Positions 32,302 through 40,609 of a DNA stretch of 64,000 nucleotides are shown here, piece by piece. A program made the position numbers and the translations under genes. The notes under the pieces are model-generated. The model did no database searches. It had not been told where the DNA came from and saw only the letters and a program-made list of their open reading frames with translations. Positions within the stretch are counted from its first letter, which is position 1, and each line of letters opens with the position of its first letter. This stretch comes from Synergistota bacterium (lineage in GTDB: Bacteria; Synergistota; Synergistia; Synergistales; Synergistaceae). The DNA is taken from NCBI GenBank assembly GCA_023450745.1, contig JAEXGR010000044.1, positions 59,165-123,164 on the forward strand, written 5' to 3'.

Positions 32302-32859
32302 ATGCCTCAGAACGTACTCAAAGAACTGACATCACGCTGCGAAAAGAGCATCGAACACCTGAAGGGCTCCATGCTCGGCATCCGCACAGGAAGAGCGCAT
32401 CCCGCACTTGTTGAAGAGATAAAGGTGGATTATTTCGGGACGCCGACCCCCATTAAAAATATGGGCAGCGTCAACGTGCCGGAGGCGCGCCAGATTGTCA
32501 TCACCCCGTGGGACAAGACCGCCATGAAGGCCATTGAAAAGGCGATACAGTCGTCAAGTCTGGGGATCACGCCGCAGAACGACGGAGAGTCCATCCGTCT
32601 CAACCTGCCGGAGCTCACACAGCAGCGCCGCGTCGAGCTTAAGAAGATGGTAAACAAGATGGCGGAGGAGGGCCGCGTGGCGGTGCGCAATATCCGCCGC
32701 GACGCGATAGAGCTTCTCAAAAAAATGGAAAAAGATAGCAAGATAACGGAGGACGACCTCAAAAAATTCCAGAAAGAGGCGCAGGACAAGACGGATGCCT
32801 TCATTAAGAAGATAGACGCCGTCCTCGCGGATAAAGAAAAAGAGATAATGGACAAGTAG
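32302..32859 (+). CDS. frr: Ribosome recycling factor
   Basis: 185 residues, full length, from ATG 32302 (AAGGAG 8 nt upstream; a GTG at 32293 overlaps that site). With EF-G it splits the post-termination ribosome. Family marks: LGIRTGRAHPALVE near 25, GSVNVPEARQIVITPWD near 58, and the long three-helix C-terminal region. A TATAAT box at 32268 in the gap may give an extra promoter. Confidence 0.97.
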   Translation: MPQNVLKELTSRCEKSIEHLKGSMLGIRTGRAHPALVEEIKVDYFGTPTPIKNMGSVNVPEARQIVITPWDKTAMKAIEKAIQSSSLGITPQNDGESIRLNLPELTQQRRVELKKMVNKMAEEGRVAVRNIRRDAIELLKKMEKDSKITEDDLKKFQKEAQDKTDAFIKKIDAVLADKEKEIMDK

Positions 32860-32870
32860 CACGACCGTTA

Positions 32871-32895
32871 AGCCGCCGGAGACGGCGGCTTTTTT
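32871..32895 (+). terminator. Intrinsic terminator after frr
   Basis: AGCCGCC (32871-32877) pairs with GGCGGCT (32884-32890), loop 6 nt, followed by TTTTT. The cca start is only 10 bases further. Confidence 0.85.
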
Positions 32896-32904
32896 GATGC
32901 CGCC

Positions 32905-34137
32905 ATGACGGAACGAGAATTTTTTGAAAAGGTGAAAGCAGCGGGCGGGGCCGCCTATCTTGTGGGCGGGGCCGTCCGCGACGCGCTGATGGCGCGCGCG
33001 ACTCACGACCGCGACTATGTCGTCTGCGGTCTCTTGCCGGCGGTGTTTTGCGCCGCCTTTCCGGAGGCGCGCCGGGTGGGGCGCTCGTTCCCGGTCTTTC
33101 TTTTGGAGATAGACGGTCAGCTCTGCGAGACCGCTTTCGCGCGCCGGGAGAGGAAAAACGGCGCCGGCTATAAGGGGTTTGAGATATCCTGCGCGCCCGC
33201 GATTACGATAGAAGAGGACTTGTACCGGCGCGATACGACGGTGAACAGCATGGCGCGCGACGCCGGCGGGCGTTTGATCGATCCGTACGGCGGCGTCCGC
33301 GATATCGGCCTGCGGCTGATACGCGCCACCTCCGGGCACTTCTGCGAGGACCCCGTGCGCGCCCTGCGCGCGGCGCGTCAGGCGGCGCAATTCGGCTTTT
33401 CGATAGACCCGGCGACCCTCGCGATGATGGGGCGCTGCGCGGCGGAGCTGCGGGGCGAGCCGAGAGAGCGTAAATTTACCGAGCTTGAAAAGGCGCTTGG
33501 CGCGCGCCGGCCTTCGTATTATTTTCGCAATCTGCTGGCCGCCGGCCTTTTGGAGCAGGAATTTCCCTGGATATACAGGCTGATCGGCAAGAGCCAGCCG
33601 CCGGCGTATCATCCGGAGGGCGACGCCTTTGAACATACGATGCTCACACTCGACGGCGCGGCGGCGCTGACGGATAGGCCCGAGGTGCGTTTTGCCGTGC
33701 TGATGCACGATATCGGAAAGGGCGAAACGCCGGCGGAGACGCTGCCGCACCATTACGGACATGAAGAACGCGGCGCGGCGCTGATGAAAGAGATAACGGA
33801 AGCGCTGGGACTGCCGCGTCTTTGGGGCCGCTGCGCGGAGTTTGCGGCAAAAGAGCACATGCGTCCCGCGCGCATGAAAACTCCCGCGAAGATCAGGGAC
33901 CTGATCCGGGCGCTGGAGAGGGAACCTCTCGGCCCCGACGGTTTCCGCGTTTTGATCGCCGTTGACAACGGCGGCGAGCTGCCGGAGTTTCTCCGCGATT
34001 ATGAACGTCTTTTGGCGGCGCTCAAAGCCGCCGCGAAGTGCGGGATTCCCGAGGGGCTCAAAGGCGCGCAGATAGGCGCGTATATCCGGGGCAAAGAGAT
34101 CGGGGCGCTGCGTGAGGCGCTGAAGGATATCTCATAG
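32905..34137 (+). CDS. cca: CCA tRNA nucleotidyltransferase with HD domain
   Basis: 410 residues. Adds or repairs the tRNA 3' CCA end. Seen: nucleotidyltransferase start LVGGAVRDALMARATHDRDY (residues 16-35), DTTVNSMARD near 112, the poly(A)-polymerase head region (about 140-220), then an HD phosphohydrolase domain (DAFEHTMLTLDG near 240, HDIGKGETP near 268) as in E. coli Cca. The start lies just after the frr terminator and lacks a strong ribosome site. Confidence 0.92.
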   Translation: MTEREFFEKVKAAGGAAYLVGGAVRDALMARATHDRDYVVCGLLPAVFCAAFPEARRVGRSFPVFLLEIDGQLCETAFARRERKNGAGYKGFEISCAPAITIEEDLYRRDTTVNSMARDAGGRLIDPYGGVRDIGLRLIRATSGHFCEDPVRALRAARQAAQFGFSIDPATLAMMGRCAAELRGEPRERKFTELEKALGARRPSYYFRNLLAAGLLEQEFPWIYRLIGKSQPPAYHPEGDAFEHTMLTLDGAAALTDRPEVRFAVLMHDIGKGETPAETLPHHYGHEERGAALMKEITEALGLPRLWGRCAEFAAKEHMRPARMKTPAKIRDLIRALEREPLGPDGFRVLIAVDNGGELPEFLRDYERLLAALKAAAKCGIPEGLKGAQIGAYIRGKEIGALREALKDIS

Positions 34138-34155
34138 GCGGCCGGCGCCGCCCCG

Positions 34156-36048
34156 TTACAGCTTTTCGATTTTTACAAAACATTCGGCGTAGGCCGCGCC
34201 GCTTCCAGGCGCTTCGCGCGCGGAAGTCAGCGTGTTGAGCCCCGGAAGTCCCTGCGCGGCCCACGCGCAGCCTTCGGTTACGGAGCCGTCCGCGGCCGCG
34301 CGCATGACGAGCGCCGCGCCGTTTGCGGAGACGACGCGCAGCGCGTCGCCCGCCGCGATGTTCTCTTCCCGGCAAAATTTTTCCGGTAAATTGACGATCG
34401 CCTCCAGACATTTGGCGGGCGCGTCTATGTTCTGCCCGTTGATGTAGAGGTCGGAGTGGACGGTGACGAGGCGCAGGTATCCCGGAGGCGCTGAAAGCGG
34501 CCGCGGCGGCGTCTCGGGCAGCCGCGCGCGTGAGCCGGGAAGTTTCCAGTAGCAGGGCTCGTCCCATGTGTAGAGATTGCGGGAGACCTCGCGAAGGCGG
34601 GCATCGGCCGAAATCGCCCCGTTCATGCGCGCAAAGAGCTCTTCCATATCCACATCGAGGCCGAGCCGTTTTGCGAGGGCCCCATAAACCTCCCAATCGC
34701 TGCGGCATTCTCCGCGCGGCGCGGCGACGCGTTCGTTTTTGCTTAAATAGCTGTGTCCGTAGCTCCCGATCCAGTCGTCCTCCTCGAGAAAGATCGAGGC
34801 GGGAAGCACGAGGTCGCAGAGCTCCGCGGTGCGCGTCATGAAGACCTCGCTGCACACCTTGAAATCGACGGCGGCCAGCGCCTCTTCGATCAGCCGCGTG
34901 TCTGGCGACTGCTGCGCGGGGTTGGCGCAGCAGATGTTCAGCACCCGCACGGGAGGTTCCGCGCGTAAAAGTTCTGCCGGCCAGGTGGCGGCGCCGAAGC
35001 GGCGGACGCCGCCGCCCGGCTCAAAGAGCCCCGCGGGGAAGAGCGCGCCCTCGTCTTTGCTGAACGAAAGGCCCGCCCTCGCGTCCTCGAAGCCGCCGCA
35101 GAGTACCGCGAGCGCGAATATCCAGCGAAACTGCATGTCTCCGTGAAGATAGCGCTGCGCGCCGTAAGCGGGGATGTGAGCGGCGGGGCGGTGCGCGAGG
35201 AGCCAGCGGTATATTTCCTCCGCCGCTTCGCGGTCAAGCCCCGCCTGTGCGAGCAGCCCGTCTTTATCCGTGCCGGACAGCGCCGCGAGAAATTCTTCGG
35301 GGTTTACCGCCCGCGCGCGCCAGCCGGAGCAGTCTTTTTGTTCTTCGACGAGCCGGCGGCAGAGCCAGGCGGCCAGCGCCCAGTCGCCGCCGGGCGCGAT
35401 TCGCCAAAACCGGTCGCAGCGCGCCGCCGTTGCGGAGAGACGTACCTCAAGGCACGCCGTTTCGCCGCCGGCGCGGCGCACCGCTTCAAGGCAGGGCGTC
35501 ATCTGCGGCTGCGTGTGGCGGCTGTTGCGCCCCCAGAGCAAGACTCCGCGCGCCTTGGAGACGTCTTCCAGCGGAATATGGGGCACGCCGAAGCCGCATG
35601 TGGACTCCTTCAGCCCCGCGGAGCCGATGGAGGAGCAGAGGCTGCCCTTTGTCGTCGTGAAGCCGCCGAGGGCGGCGTAGAAGGCGGGGATCAGCTGCTT
35701 GGAAAACGCCATGGAGCCCGCGCTGGAGAACGACATCACGGAAAGGGGGCCGTAGCGCGCCACCGCCGCGGAGACCTTTTCCGCCCACAGGGCGAGCGCC
35801 TCGTCCCAGGAAATTTTTTCCCAGCCCGTCACGTGCCGCCGCAGCGGCTGGAGAAGCCGCCGCGGGTCGCCGATCCGCTGCGCGAAGCGCAGCCCCTTAA
35901 GGCAAAGAAAGCCGCACTGACTGTTTGCCGGGTTTGCGCGCAGCTCGATCTTTCCCCCGTTTTGCCGCGCGAGCATCGAACAGGTGCAGGGGCAGTCATA
36001 GGGGCAGGCGGTCGTCTTCCATTCGTTGTTAATTTCGTCTCTCATCAT
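34156..36048 (-). CDS. Molybdopterin-dependent oxidoreductase (formate dehydrogenase/DMSO reductase family)
   Basis: 630 residues, cytoplasmic form without a Tat signal. N-terminal [4Fe-4S] motif CPYDCPCTC with the fourth Cys in CGFLCLKG (about 15-50); this family usually shows CPYDCPDTC, so an extra Cys stands in place of Asp. Then the molybdopterin domain (GWEKISWDEAL near 75, ICCANPAQQSPDT near 375) and the C-terminal dinucleotide-binding domain (VTVHSDLYINGQNIDAP near 530). Substrate unknown; no partner subunits adjacent. It converges on cca and diverges from the pyr operon. Confidence 0.85.
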   Translation of the reverse strand: MMRDEINNEWKTTACPYDCPCTCSMLARQNGGKIELRANPANSQCGFLCLKGLRFAQRIGDPRRLLQPLRRHVTGWEKISWDEALALWAEKVSAAVARYGPLSVMSFSSAGSMAFSKQLIPAFYAALGGFTTTKGSLCSSIGSAGLKESTCGFGVPHIPLEDVSKARGVLLWGRNSRHTQPQMTPCLEAVRRAGGETACLEVRLSATAARCDRFWRIAPGGDWALAAWLCRRLVEEQKDCSGWRARAVNPEEFLAALSGTDKDGLLAQAGLDREAAEEIYRWLLAHRPAAHIPAYGAQRYLHGDMQFRWIFALAVLCGGFEDARAGLSFSKDEGALFPAGLFEPGGGVRRFGAATWPAELLRAEPPVRVLNICCANPAQQSPDTRLIEEALAAVDFKVCSEVFMTRTAELCDLVLPASIFLEEDDWIGSYGHSYLSKNERVAAPRGECRSDWEVYGALAKRLGLDVDMEELFARMNGAISADARLREVSRNLYTWDEPCYWKLPGSRARLPETPPRPLSAPPGYLRLVTVHSDLYINGQNIDAPAKCLEAIVNLPEKFCREENIAAGDALRVVSANGAALVMRAAADGSVTEGCAWAAQGLPGLNTLTSAREAPGSGAAYAECFVKIEKL

Positions 36049-36194
36049 GCGCTTTATTATAAGTTAAATTTTTGTTTATGGACAAACCAAAGGGAAAACC
36101 CTCAAACGCCAGGCGTCAGGAAAAAGGCCGCGATAAATTGCGGCCAGCGGCGGCGTTTGTTTCATGAGGCGTTTTGCACAAATTTTGCAACCGC

Positions 36195-36223
36195 TTGCAT
36201 GATTTAAAAATATCCTGTATAAT
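36195..36223 (+). promoter_or_regulatory. Strong promoter of the pyr operon
   Basis: TTGCAT (36195-36200) and TATAAT (36218-36223) with an ideal 17-bp spacer. The transcript would carry a leader of about 175 nt before pyrR. Confidence 0.8.
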
Positions 36224-36246
36224 AGCGCCAGTTCAAATTTAAGGGA

Positions 36247-36361
36247 GGCATGGCGGATGAGGACATGGGGTTTACGAAAGAAGCGCTATGATGTTTGCCG
36301 CGCCGCCGATATGCCGGTTGTTTTTTAAAGAGACTGTTCCGTTGGGGCGGTCTTGTTTTTT
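36247..36361 (+). promoter_or_regulatory. Attenuator-like leader of the pyr operon
   Basis: First structure: GGCATGGCGG (36247-36256) pairs with CCGCC and ATGCC (36303-36315) and is followed by GGTTGTTTTTT. Second: GACTGTTC (36332-36339) pairs with GGGCGGTC (36345-36352), several G-U pairs, followed by TTGTTTTTT, a terminator. Alternative stems ahead of pyrR fit PyrR- or UTP-controlled attenuation. A 13-codon frame (36250-36291, ATG-GCG-GAT-GAG...) lies in the first loop, its ribosome site too close for comfort. Confidence 0.6.
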
Positions 36362-36404
36362 GCGGAAATACAAATTTTAAAATATAAGCTTAGGAGGGAT
36401 TTTA

Positions 36405-36956
36405 ATGGCGGAACTTAGAGAAAAGGCGAAACTGATGAACGCGCAGGACTTTAACCGCGTCATCCGCCGCATCGCCCATGAGATGGTGGAGCACAACAAG
36501 GGTACCGACAATATGATACTGGTGGGCATCCATCGGCGCGGCGTCTATCTGGCGCGCCGGCTTCAGAAGCTCATCGAGGAGGCCGAAGGCGCGAAGGTGC
36601 CCTGCGGAGAGCTTGACATCACGCTGTACCGCGACGACCTGACGACGCTCTCCGAGCAGCCGATCGTTCACAGCACGAGGATGCCCGGGGATATTTCGGG
36701 GAAGCATATCTTCCTGGTAGACGACGTGCTCTTTACGGGACGCACCGTCCGCGCGGCGCTCGAGGCGCTCGTCGACCTCGGGCGGCCTCAGATCGTACAG
36801 CTGGCGGTCATCGTCGATCGCGGACACCGCGAGCTCCCGATACATGCGGATATCTGCGGCAAACATGTGCCGACGTCGAAAAATGAAGTTATCGAAGTAA
36901 AGGTAGAAGAACTTGACGGAAAGGACGAGGTGGTAATCTGTGAGCGCGATGCTTAA
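36405..36956 (+). CDS. pyrR: Bifunctional pyr operon regulator / uracil phosphoribosyltransferase PyrR
   Basis: 183 residues, full length. PyrR binds pyr leader RNA when UMP is high and also salvages uracil with PRPP. Seen: PRTase fold with HRRGVYLARRL near 44 and the PRPP loop VDDVLFTGRTVR near 104. AGGAGGG precedes the ATG. The attenuator-like leader directly upstream is its expected target. Overlaps pyrB by 17 bases. Confidence 0.96.
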   Translation: MAELREKAKLMNAQDFNRVIRRIAHEMVEHNKGTDNMILVGIHRRGVYLARRLQKLIEEAEGAKVPCGELDITLYRDDLTTLSEQPIVHSTRMPGDISGKHIFLVDDVLFTGRTVRAALEALVDLGRPQIVQLAVIVDRGHRELPIHADICGKHVPTSKNEVIEVKVEELDGKDEVVICERDA

Positions 36957-37896
36957 CGAAATCGGACAGATGACCTGGCGTCATCGCAGCGTAATAGACC
37001 TTGACTGCTGGACGAGAGAGGAGTTTTATTTCTTCCTCGACCAGTCGCGTCACATGGAAAACGTCATGGACCGGCCCGTAAAGAAGGTCCCCGCGCTGCG
37101 CGGCAAGATGTGCGTCAACCTCTTCTTTGAAAACTCCACGCGCACGAGGGTCTCTTTTGAACTGGCGGAGAAGATGCTTTCCGCCGACGTCGTCAACTGG
37201 TCGGTCTCCGGTTCGAGCGCCGCGAAGGGGGAGACGATGCGGGACACCGCCTGGACCCTTGAGGCGATGGGCGCCGATATCGTCGTCATGCGCCATGGAG
37301 CGGTGGGCGCGGCGCAGTACCTCTCTTCCAAACTCAAGCGCGGCATCGTCCTCAACGCGGGCGACGGCACCCACGCGCACCCGACGCAGGCGCTGCTTGA
37401 CGTCTACACCGCTTGGAAGCATTTTGGCGACCTTTCGGGCCGGAAGATCGCCCTTGTCGGAGACGTCCTCCACAGCCGCGTCGCGCGCAGCGACGTTATC
37501 GCCTTCAAGACGATGGGCTGCGAAGTGGTGCTTTCCGGGCCGCCGACGCTGATGCCGAGAGAGGTCGAACAGCTCGGCGTCAAGTATGACCGCGACCCGC
37601 GCAAGGCCGTTGAGAACGCCGATATGGTCTACCTTCTGAGGATACAGCGCGAGCGGCAGCAGGACGGGCTCTTCCCCTCGGTTGACGAATATCACCGCTG
37701 GTGGGGCGCCGACGAGGAGCTTATGAAGTACGCCAACCCCGGCGCGCTCGCGATGCACCCGGGGCCGATAAACCGGGGCGTCGAAATCGCCTCCGAGGTG
37801 GCGGACGGACATCAGAGCGTAATACTCGAACAGGTGCGTTCAGGCGTCGCCACAAGAATGGCGCTTCTCTATCTTTGCGGCGGAGGTGCAAGGTAA
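36940..37896 (+). CDS. pyrB: Aspartate carbamoyltransferase catalytic subunit
   Basis: 318 residues. Joins carbamoyl phosphate and aspartate, step 2 of UMP synthesis. Carbamoyl-phosphate site FENSTRTRVSFE near 65, GDGTHAHPTQALLD near 145, and aspartate site MHPGPINRGVE near 270. No regulatory subunit pyrI is nearby, so it is the PyrI-free class typical of pyrR operons. The GTG start lies inside pyrR; the stop shares one base with the pyrC start. Confidence 0.96.
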   Translation: MSAMLNEIGQMTWRHRSVIDLDCWTREEFYFFLDQSRHMENVMDRPVKKVPALRGKMCVNLFFENSTRTRVSFELAEKMLSADVVNWSVSGSSAAKGETMRDTAWTLEAMGADIVVMRHGAVGAAQYLSSKLKRGIVLNAGDGTHAHPTQALLDVYTAWKHFGDLSGRKIALVGDVLHSRVARSDVIAFKTMGCEVVLSGPPTLMPREVEQLGVKYDRDPRKAVENADMVYLLRIQRERQQDGLFPSVDEYHRWWGADEELMKYANPGALAMHPGPINRGVEIASEVADGHQSVILEQVRSGVATRMALLYLCGGGAR

Positions 37897-39200
37897 TGGA
37901 AAAGATTCTCTTTAAAGGTTTTAAAATATTCAACGGCAAGGAATTTATAGATGACGACTGTGTGCTCGTAGAGGAAAACCGGGTCGCGAAGATCGGCCGG
38001 GCGCTTGCGTGCGGGGACGCGGAGGTCGTGGAGGGCAACGGACGCCTGCTGACTCCGGGCTTCATCGACCTTCACGCGCATTTCCGCGATCCGGGCGGCG
38101 AATGGAACGAGGACCTCAACAGCGGGGCGCACGCGGGAGCCGCCGGCGGATTCACGACGCTCGTCGCGATGCCGAACACCAAGCCCGCGGTCTCGGAACC
38201 GGCGCTCATCGAATATGTCGTCAGCCACGGAGCGGCGGCTAAGGCCTCCCGCATCCTGCCGGCGGGCTGCGTGAGCAAGAACCGCGAAGGCAAAGAGATC
38301 TGCGAGATGGAAAAGATGGCGGAGGCGGGCGCGGTCTTTTTCACCGACGACGGCGCGCCGGTCGCGACGAGCCAGCTTCTGCGCCTCGCGCTGCTCTACA
38401 CGGGCAAGAAGCTGCCCCGCGTGATGGAGCACCCCGAAGAGATCAGCCTTTTCAAGGGCGGACAGGTCCATGAGGGCCGCGTCAGCGCAATGTCGGGCCT
38501 CAAAGGCATCCCCGGAGCCTCCGAAGAGATCGATGTGGCGCGCGGCATCGCCCTCGTGCGCGACACCGGCGGACGCATCCATTTCACGCATCTCTCAAGC
38601 GCGGGCGCGGTGGAGCTTATCCGCAACGCGAAGCGCGCGGGCCTTGACATCACCTGCGACACCACCTTCCACCACCTCACGCTCAATGAAAATGCCGTCA
38701 TCAACAGCGGATATAATTCGCGCTTCAAGGTAAATCCCCCTCTGCGCTCCGCCGAGGACCAGGCGGCGCTTTGGGCCGGCATTAAAGACGGCACGATAGA
38801 CGCGATCGTTACCGACCACGCGCCGTGGCACATGGACGAGAAGGATGAGCCCTTCCAGGAGGCCCCCTTCGGGATCGCCTCGCTGGAGTGCGCCGTAGCC
38901 GTGCTCCTCGACTACCGCAACCGTAATTACCCCGACGTTCCCCTCGAGCTTCTCTTTACAAAGATGACGGCGGCTCCGGCCGCGCTGCTGCCCGAGCGGT
39001 GGCAGGGGCTCGGCCGCCTTGAAGAGGGCGCGCTCGCCGACCTTACGGTTATAGACGAGGACCGGACGCGCATCGTCGACTGCCGGACATGGAAGAGCAA
39101 GGCCCGCTGCTGCCCCTGGGAGGGCGTCGCGCTGACCGGCTGGCCGGTGATGACCTTCGTCGAGGGACGGAAGATCTGGCAGGACGAGGAAGAACTTTAA
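37896..39200 (+). CDS. pyrC: Dihydroorotase
   Basis: 434 residues from ATG 37896 (GGAGGTGCAAGG upstream); a longer frame reaching back into pyrB is rejected. Amidohydrolase fold, type I dihydroorotase: zinc site GFIDLHAHFRDPGG near 57, the metal-bridging region and DHAPWHMDEKDEPFQEAPFG near 305 typical of PyrC. Closes carbamoyl aspartate to dihydroorotate. A 102-base gap with a hairpin follows before pyrF. Confidence 0.96.
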   Translation: MEKILFKGFKIFNGKEFIDDDCVLVEENRVAKIGRALACGDAEVVEGNGRLLTPGFIDLHAHFRDPGGEWNEDLNSGAHAGAAGGFTTLVAMPNTKPAVSEPALIEYVVSHGAAAKASRILPAGCVSKNREGKEICEMEKMAEAGAVFFTDDGAPVATSQLLRLALLYTGKKLPRVMEHPEEISLFKGGQVHEGRVSAMSGLKGIPGASEEIDVARGIALVRDTGGRIHFTHLSSAGAVELIRNAKRAGLDITCDTTFHHLTLNENAVINSGYNSRFKVNPPLRSAEDQAALWAGIKDGTIDAIVTDHAPWHMDEKDEPFQEAPFGIASLECAVAVLLDYRNRNYPDVPLELLFTKMTAAPAALLPERWQGLGRLEEGALADLTVIDEDRTRIVDCRTWKSKARCCPWEGVALTGWPVMTFVEGRKIWQDEEEL

Positions 39201-39248
39201 AGGCGATACCACAAGAGAGAGCAATATCGTTATAATATAGATACTCAG

Positions 39249-39283
39249 ACGATAGCACAACTGTGATGAGGTTGTGCTATCGT
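39249..39283 (+). promoter_or_regulatory. Perfect hairpin between pyrC and pyrF
   Basis: ACGATAGCACAAC (39249-39261) and GTTGTGCTATCGT (39271-39283) form a perfect 13-bp stem with a 9-nt loop, without a T-run. A TATAAT box (39231-39236) lies just upstream. The stem may be an operator, an mRNA stability element or a processing site; it ends about 5 nt before the pyrF ribosome site GGAGGG. Confidence 0.55.
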
Positions 39284-39302
39284 CGTACGGAGGGACAAAT
39301 AT

Positions 39303-40010
39303 ATGGATAACAACAACTGCGGCCTTATTGTGGCGCTTGATCTGCCGGCGCTTGACGACGCGAGGAATTTTCTTGACAGGCTTGACAAAGCCACGAAATA
39401 CGTAAAGGTCGGCCCGCGTCTCTACGCGCTCGGCGGCGTCTCCTTCGCGAAGGAGATCATCGACCGCGGCTACGAACTCTTTCTCGACCTGAAACTGCAC
39501 GATATCCCCAACACCGTGGCCTCGGCGGTGGAACCGCTCTCCGAGCTCGGCCTCTGGGCGCTTACCATCCATACCTCGGGCGGCTACGAGATGATGGCCC
39601 GCAGCGTCGCGATGCGCGACAAGACCGGCAGCCGCATGAAGCTGCTGGGCATCACGGTGCTCACGAGCCTTGGCGGCGAGTTGTGGAGCGACGTGCACCC
39701 CGGCTGCGACATGCAGCAAGCGCTGATCGGGCGCGCCGAAACGGCGCAGCGCGCGGGGCTTGACGGCATCGTCTGCTCGCCGCTTGACCTCGAACTCCTA
39801 AAGGGCCGGGCGGAAAAACTGCTGCGCGTCGTTCCGGGGATTCGCGCCAAAAAGGTGAGCACCGAGGATCAGACGCGCGTCGCCACCGCGAAGGACGCGG
39901 CGGAGGCGGGAGCCTCGTACATCGTGGTCGGACGTCCGATACTCGAGGCGGAAGACCCCATCGCGGCCGCGAAGGAGATACTCAAAACACTAGGGGAGGT
40001 ATCACGCTGA
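39303..40010 (+). CDS. pyrF: Orotidine 5'-phosphate decarboxylase
   Basis: 235 residues, group I PyrF. Decarboxylates OMP to UMP. Seen: start of barrel LIVALDLPALDDA, the catalytic Lys/Asp segment DLKLHDIPNTV near 61 and C-terminal VVGRPILEAEDP. Preceded by GGAGGG. Its stop overlaps the pyrE ATG (TGATG), so translation is coupled. Confidence 0.97.
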   Translation: MDNNNCGLIVALDLPALDDARNFLDRLDKATKYVKVGPRLYALGGVSFAKEIIDRGYELFLDLKLHDIPNTVASAVEPLSELGLWALTIHTSGGYEMMARSVAMRDKTGSRMKLLGITVLTSLGGELWSDVHPGCDMQQALIGRAETAQRAGLDGIVCSPLDLELLKGRAEKLLRVVPGIRAKKVSTEDQTRVATAKDAAEAGASYIVVGRPILEAEDPIAAAKEILKTLGEVSR

Positions 40011-40609
40011 TGAGCTGTTCATGTGAAAAAAACGAAGTTTCAAAGAAAATCCTGGCGATGATGAAGGAGAGCGGCGCTCACCTGCAGGGACATTTCAAGC
40101 TCACGTCGGGGCTTCACAGCGACAATTACATGCAGTGCGCGCTGATGCTGCGCTACCCGAAGTTTGCCGCCTATGCGGGCGAAGAACTGGCAAAGCTGCT
40201 TGCGCCCGCCAGGCCGGATTTTATCCTCTCTCCCGCGCTTGGCGGGCTGATAATCGGCCACGAGGCCGCCCGCGCGCTCGGCGTGCCTTTTATCTTCACC
40301 GAGAGGGTGGACGGCGAAATGCGCCTTAAAAGATTCCCCCATCCCGGCAAGCTCCGTTTCGCGCTTGTGGAGGATGTCTGCACGACCGGCAAGTCCTCGC
40401 GTGAAGCGGCGCAGATTCTGGCGGCGGACGGCGCGGAATGGGCCGCCTCGGGTTGCATCGTCGACCGGCGCGCGCCGGACTGTCTGCCGGAGTGGGACCT
40501 GAAATCTCTCGTCAAGGTCTGTTTCGCCACTTACACGGCGGAGGCGTGCCCGCTCTGCAGAGAGGGACTGCCGCTCGTAAAGCCGGGGAGCCGTCCCGAC
40601 GCGAAATAA
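40010..40609 (+). CDS. pyrE: Orotate phosphoribosyltransferase
   Basis: 199 residues. Makes OMP from orotate and PRPP. Seen: LTSGLHSDNYMQC near 28, PALGGLIIGHEAARALG near 70, and the PRPP loop VEDVCTTGKSSREA near 119. Two N-terminal Cys and a CPLCREGLP tail give extra cysteines. Dihydroorotate dehydrogenase (pyrD/pyrK) and carbamoyl phosphate synthase are not in this cluster. The next gene abuts directly. Confidence 0.96.
   Translation: MSCSCEKNEVSKKILAMMKESGAHLQGHFKLTSGLHSDNYMQCALMLRYPKFAAYAGEELAKLLAPARPDFILSPALGGLIIGHEAARALGVPFIFTERVDGEMRLKRFPHPGKLRFALVEDVCTTGKSSREAAQILAADGAEWAASGCIVDRRAPDCLPEWDLKSLVKVCFATYTAEACPLCREGLPLVKPGSRPDAK

Noticed and set aside
37701..37895. Upstream extension of the pyrC frame into pyrB
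   Set aside because: The extension is an Arg/Gly-rich shadow of pyrB; ATG 37896 follows a strong ribosome site.
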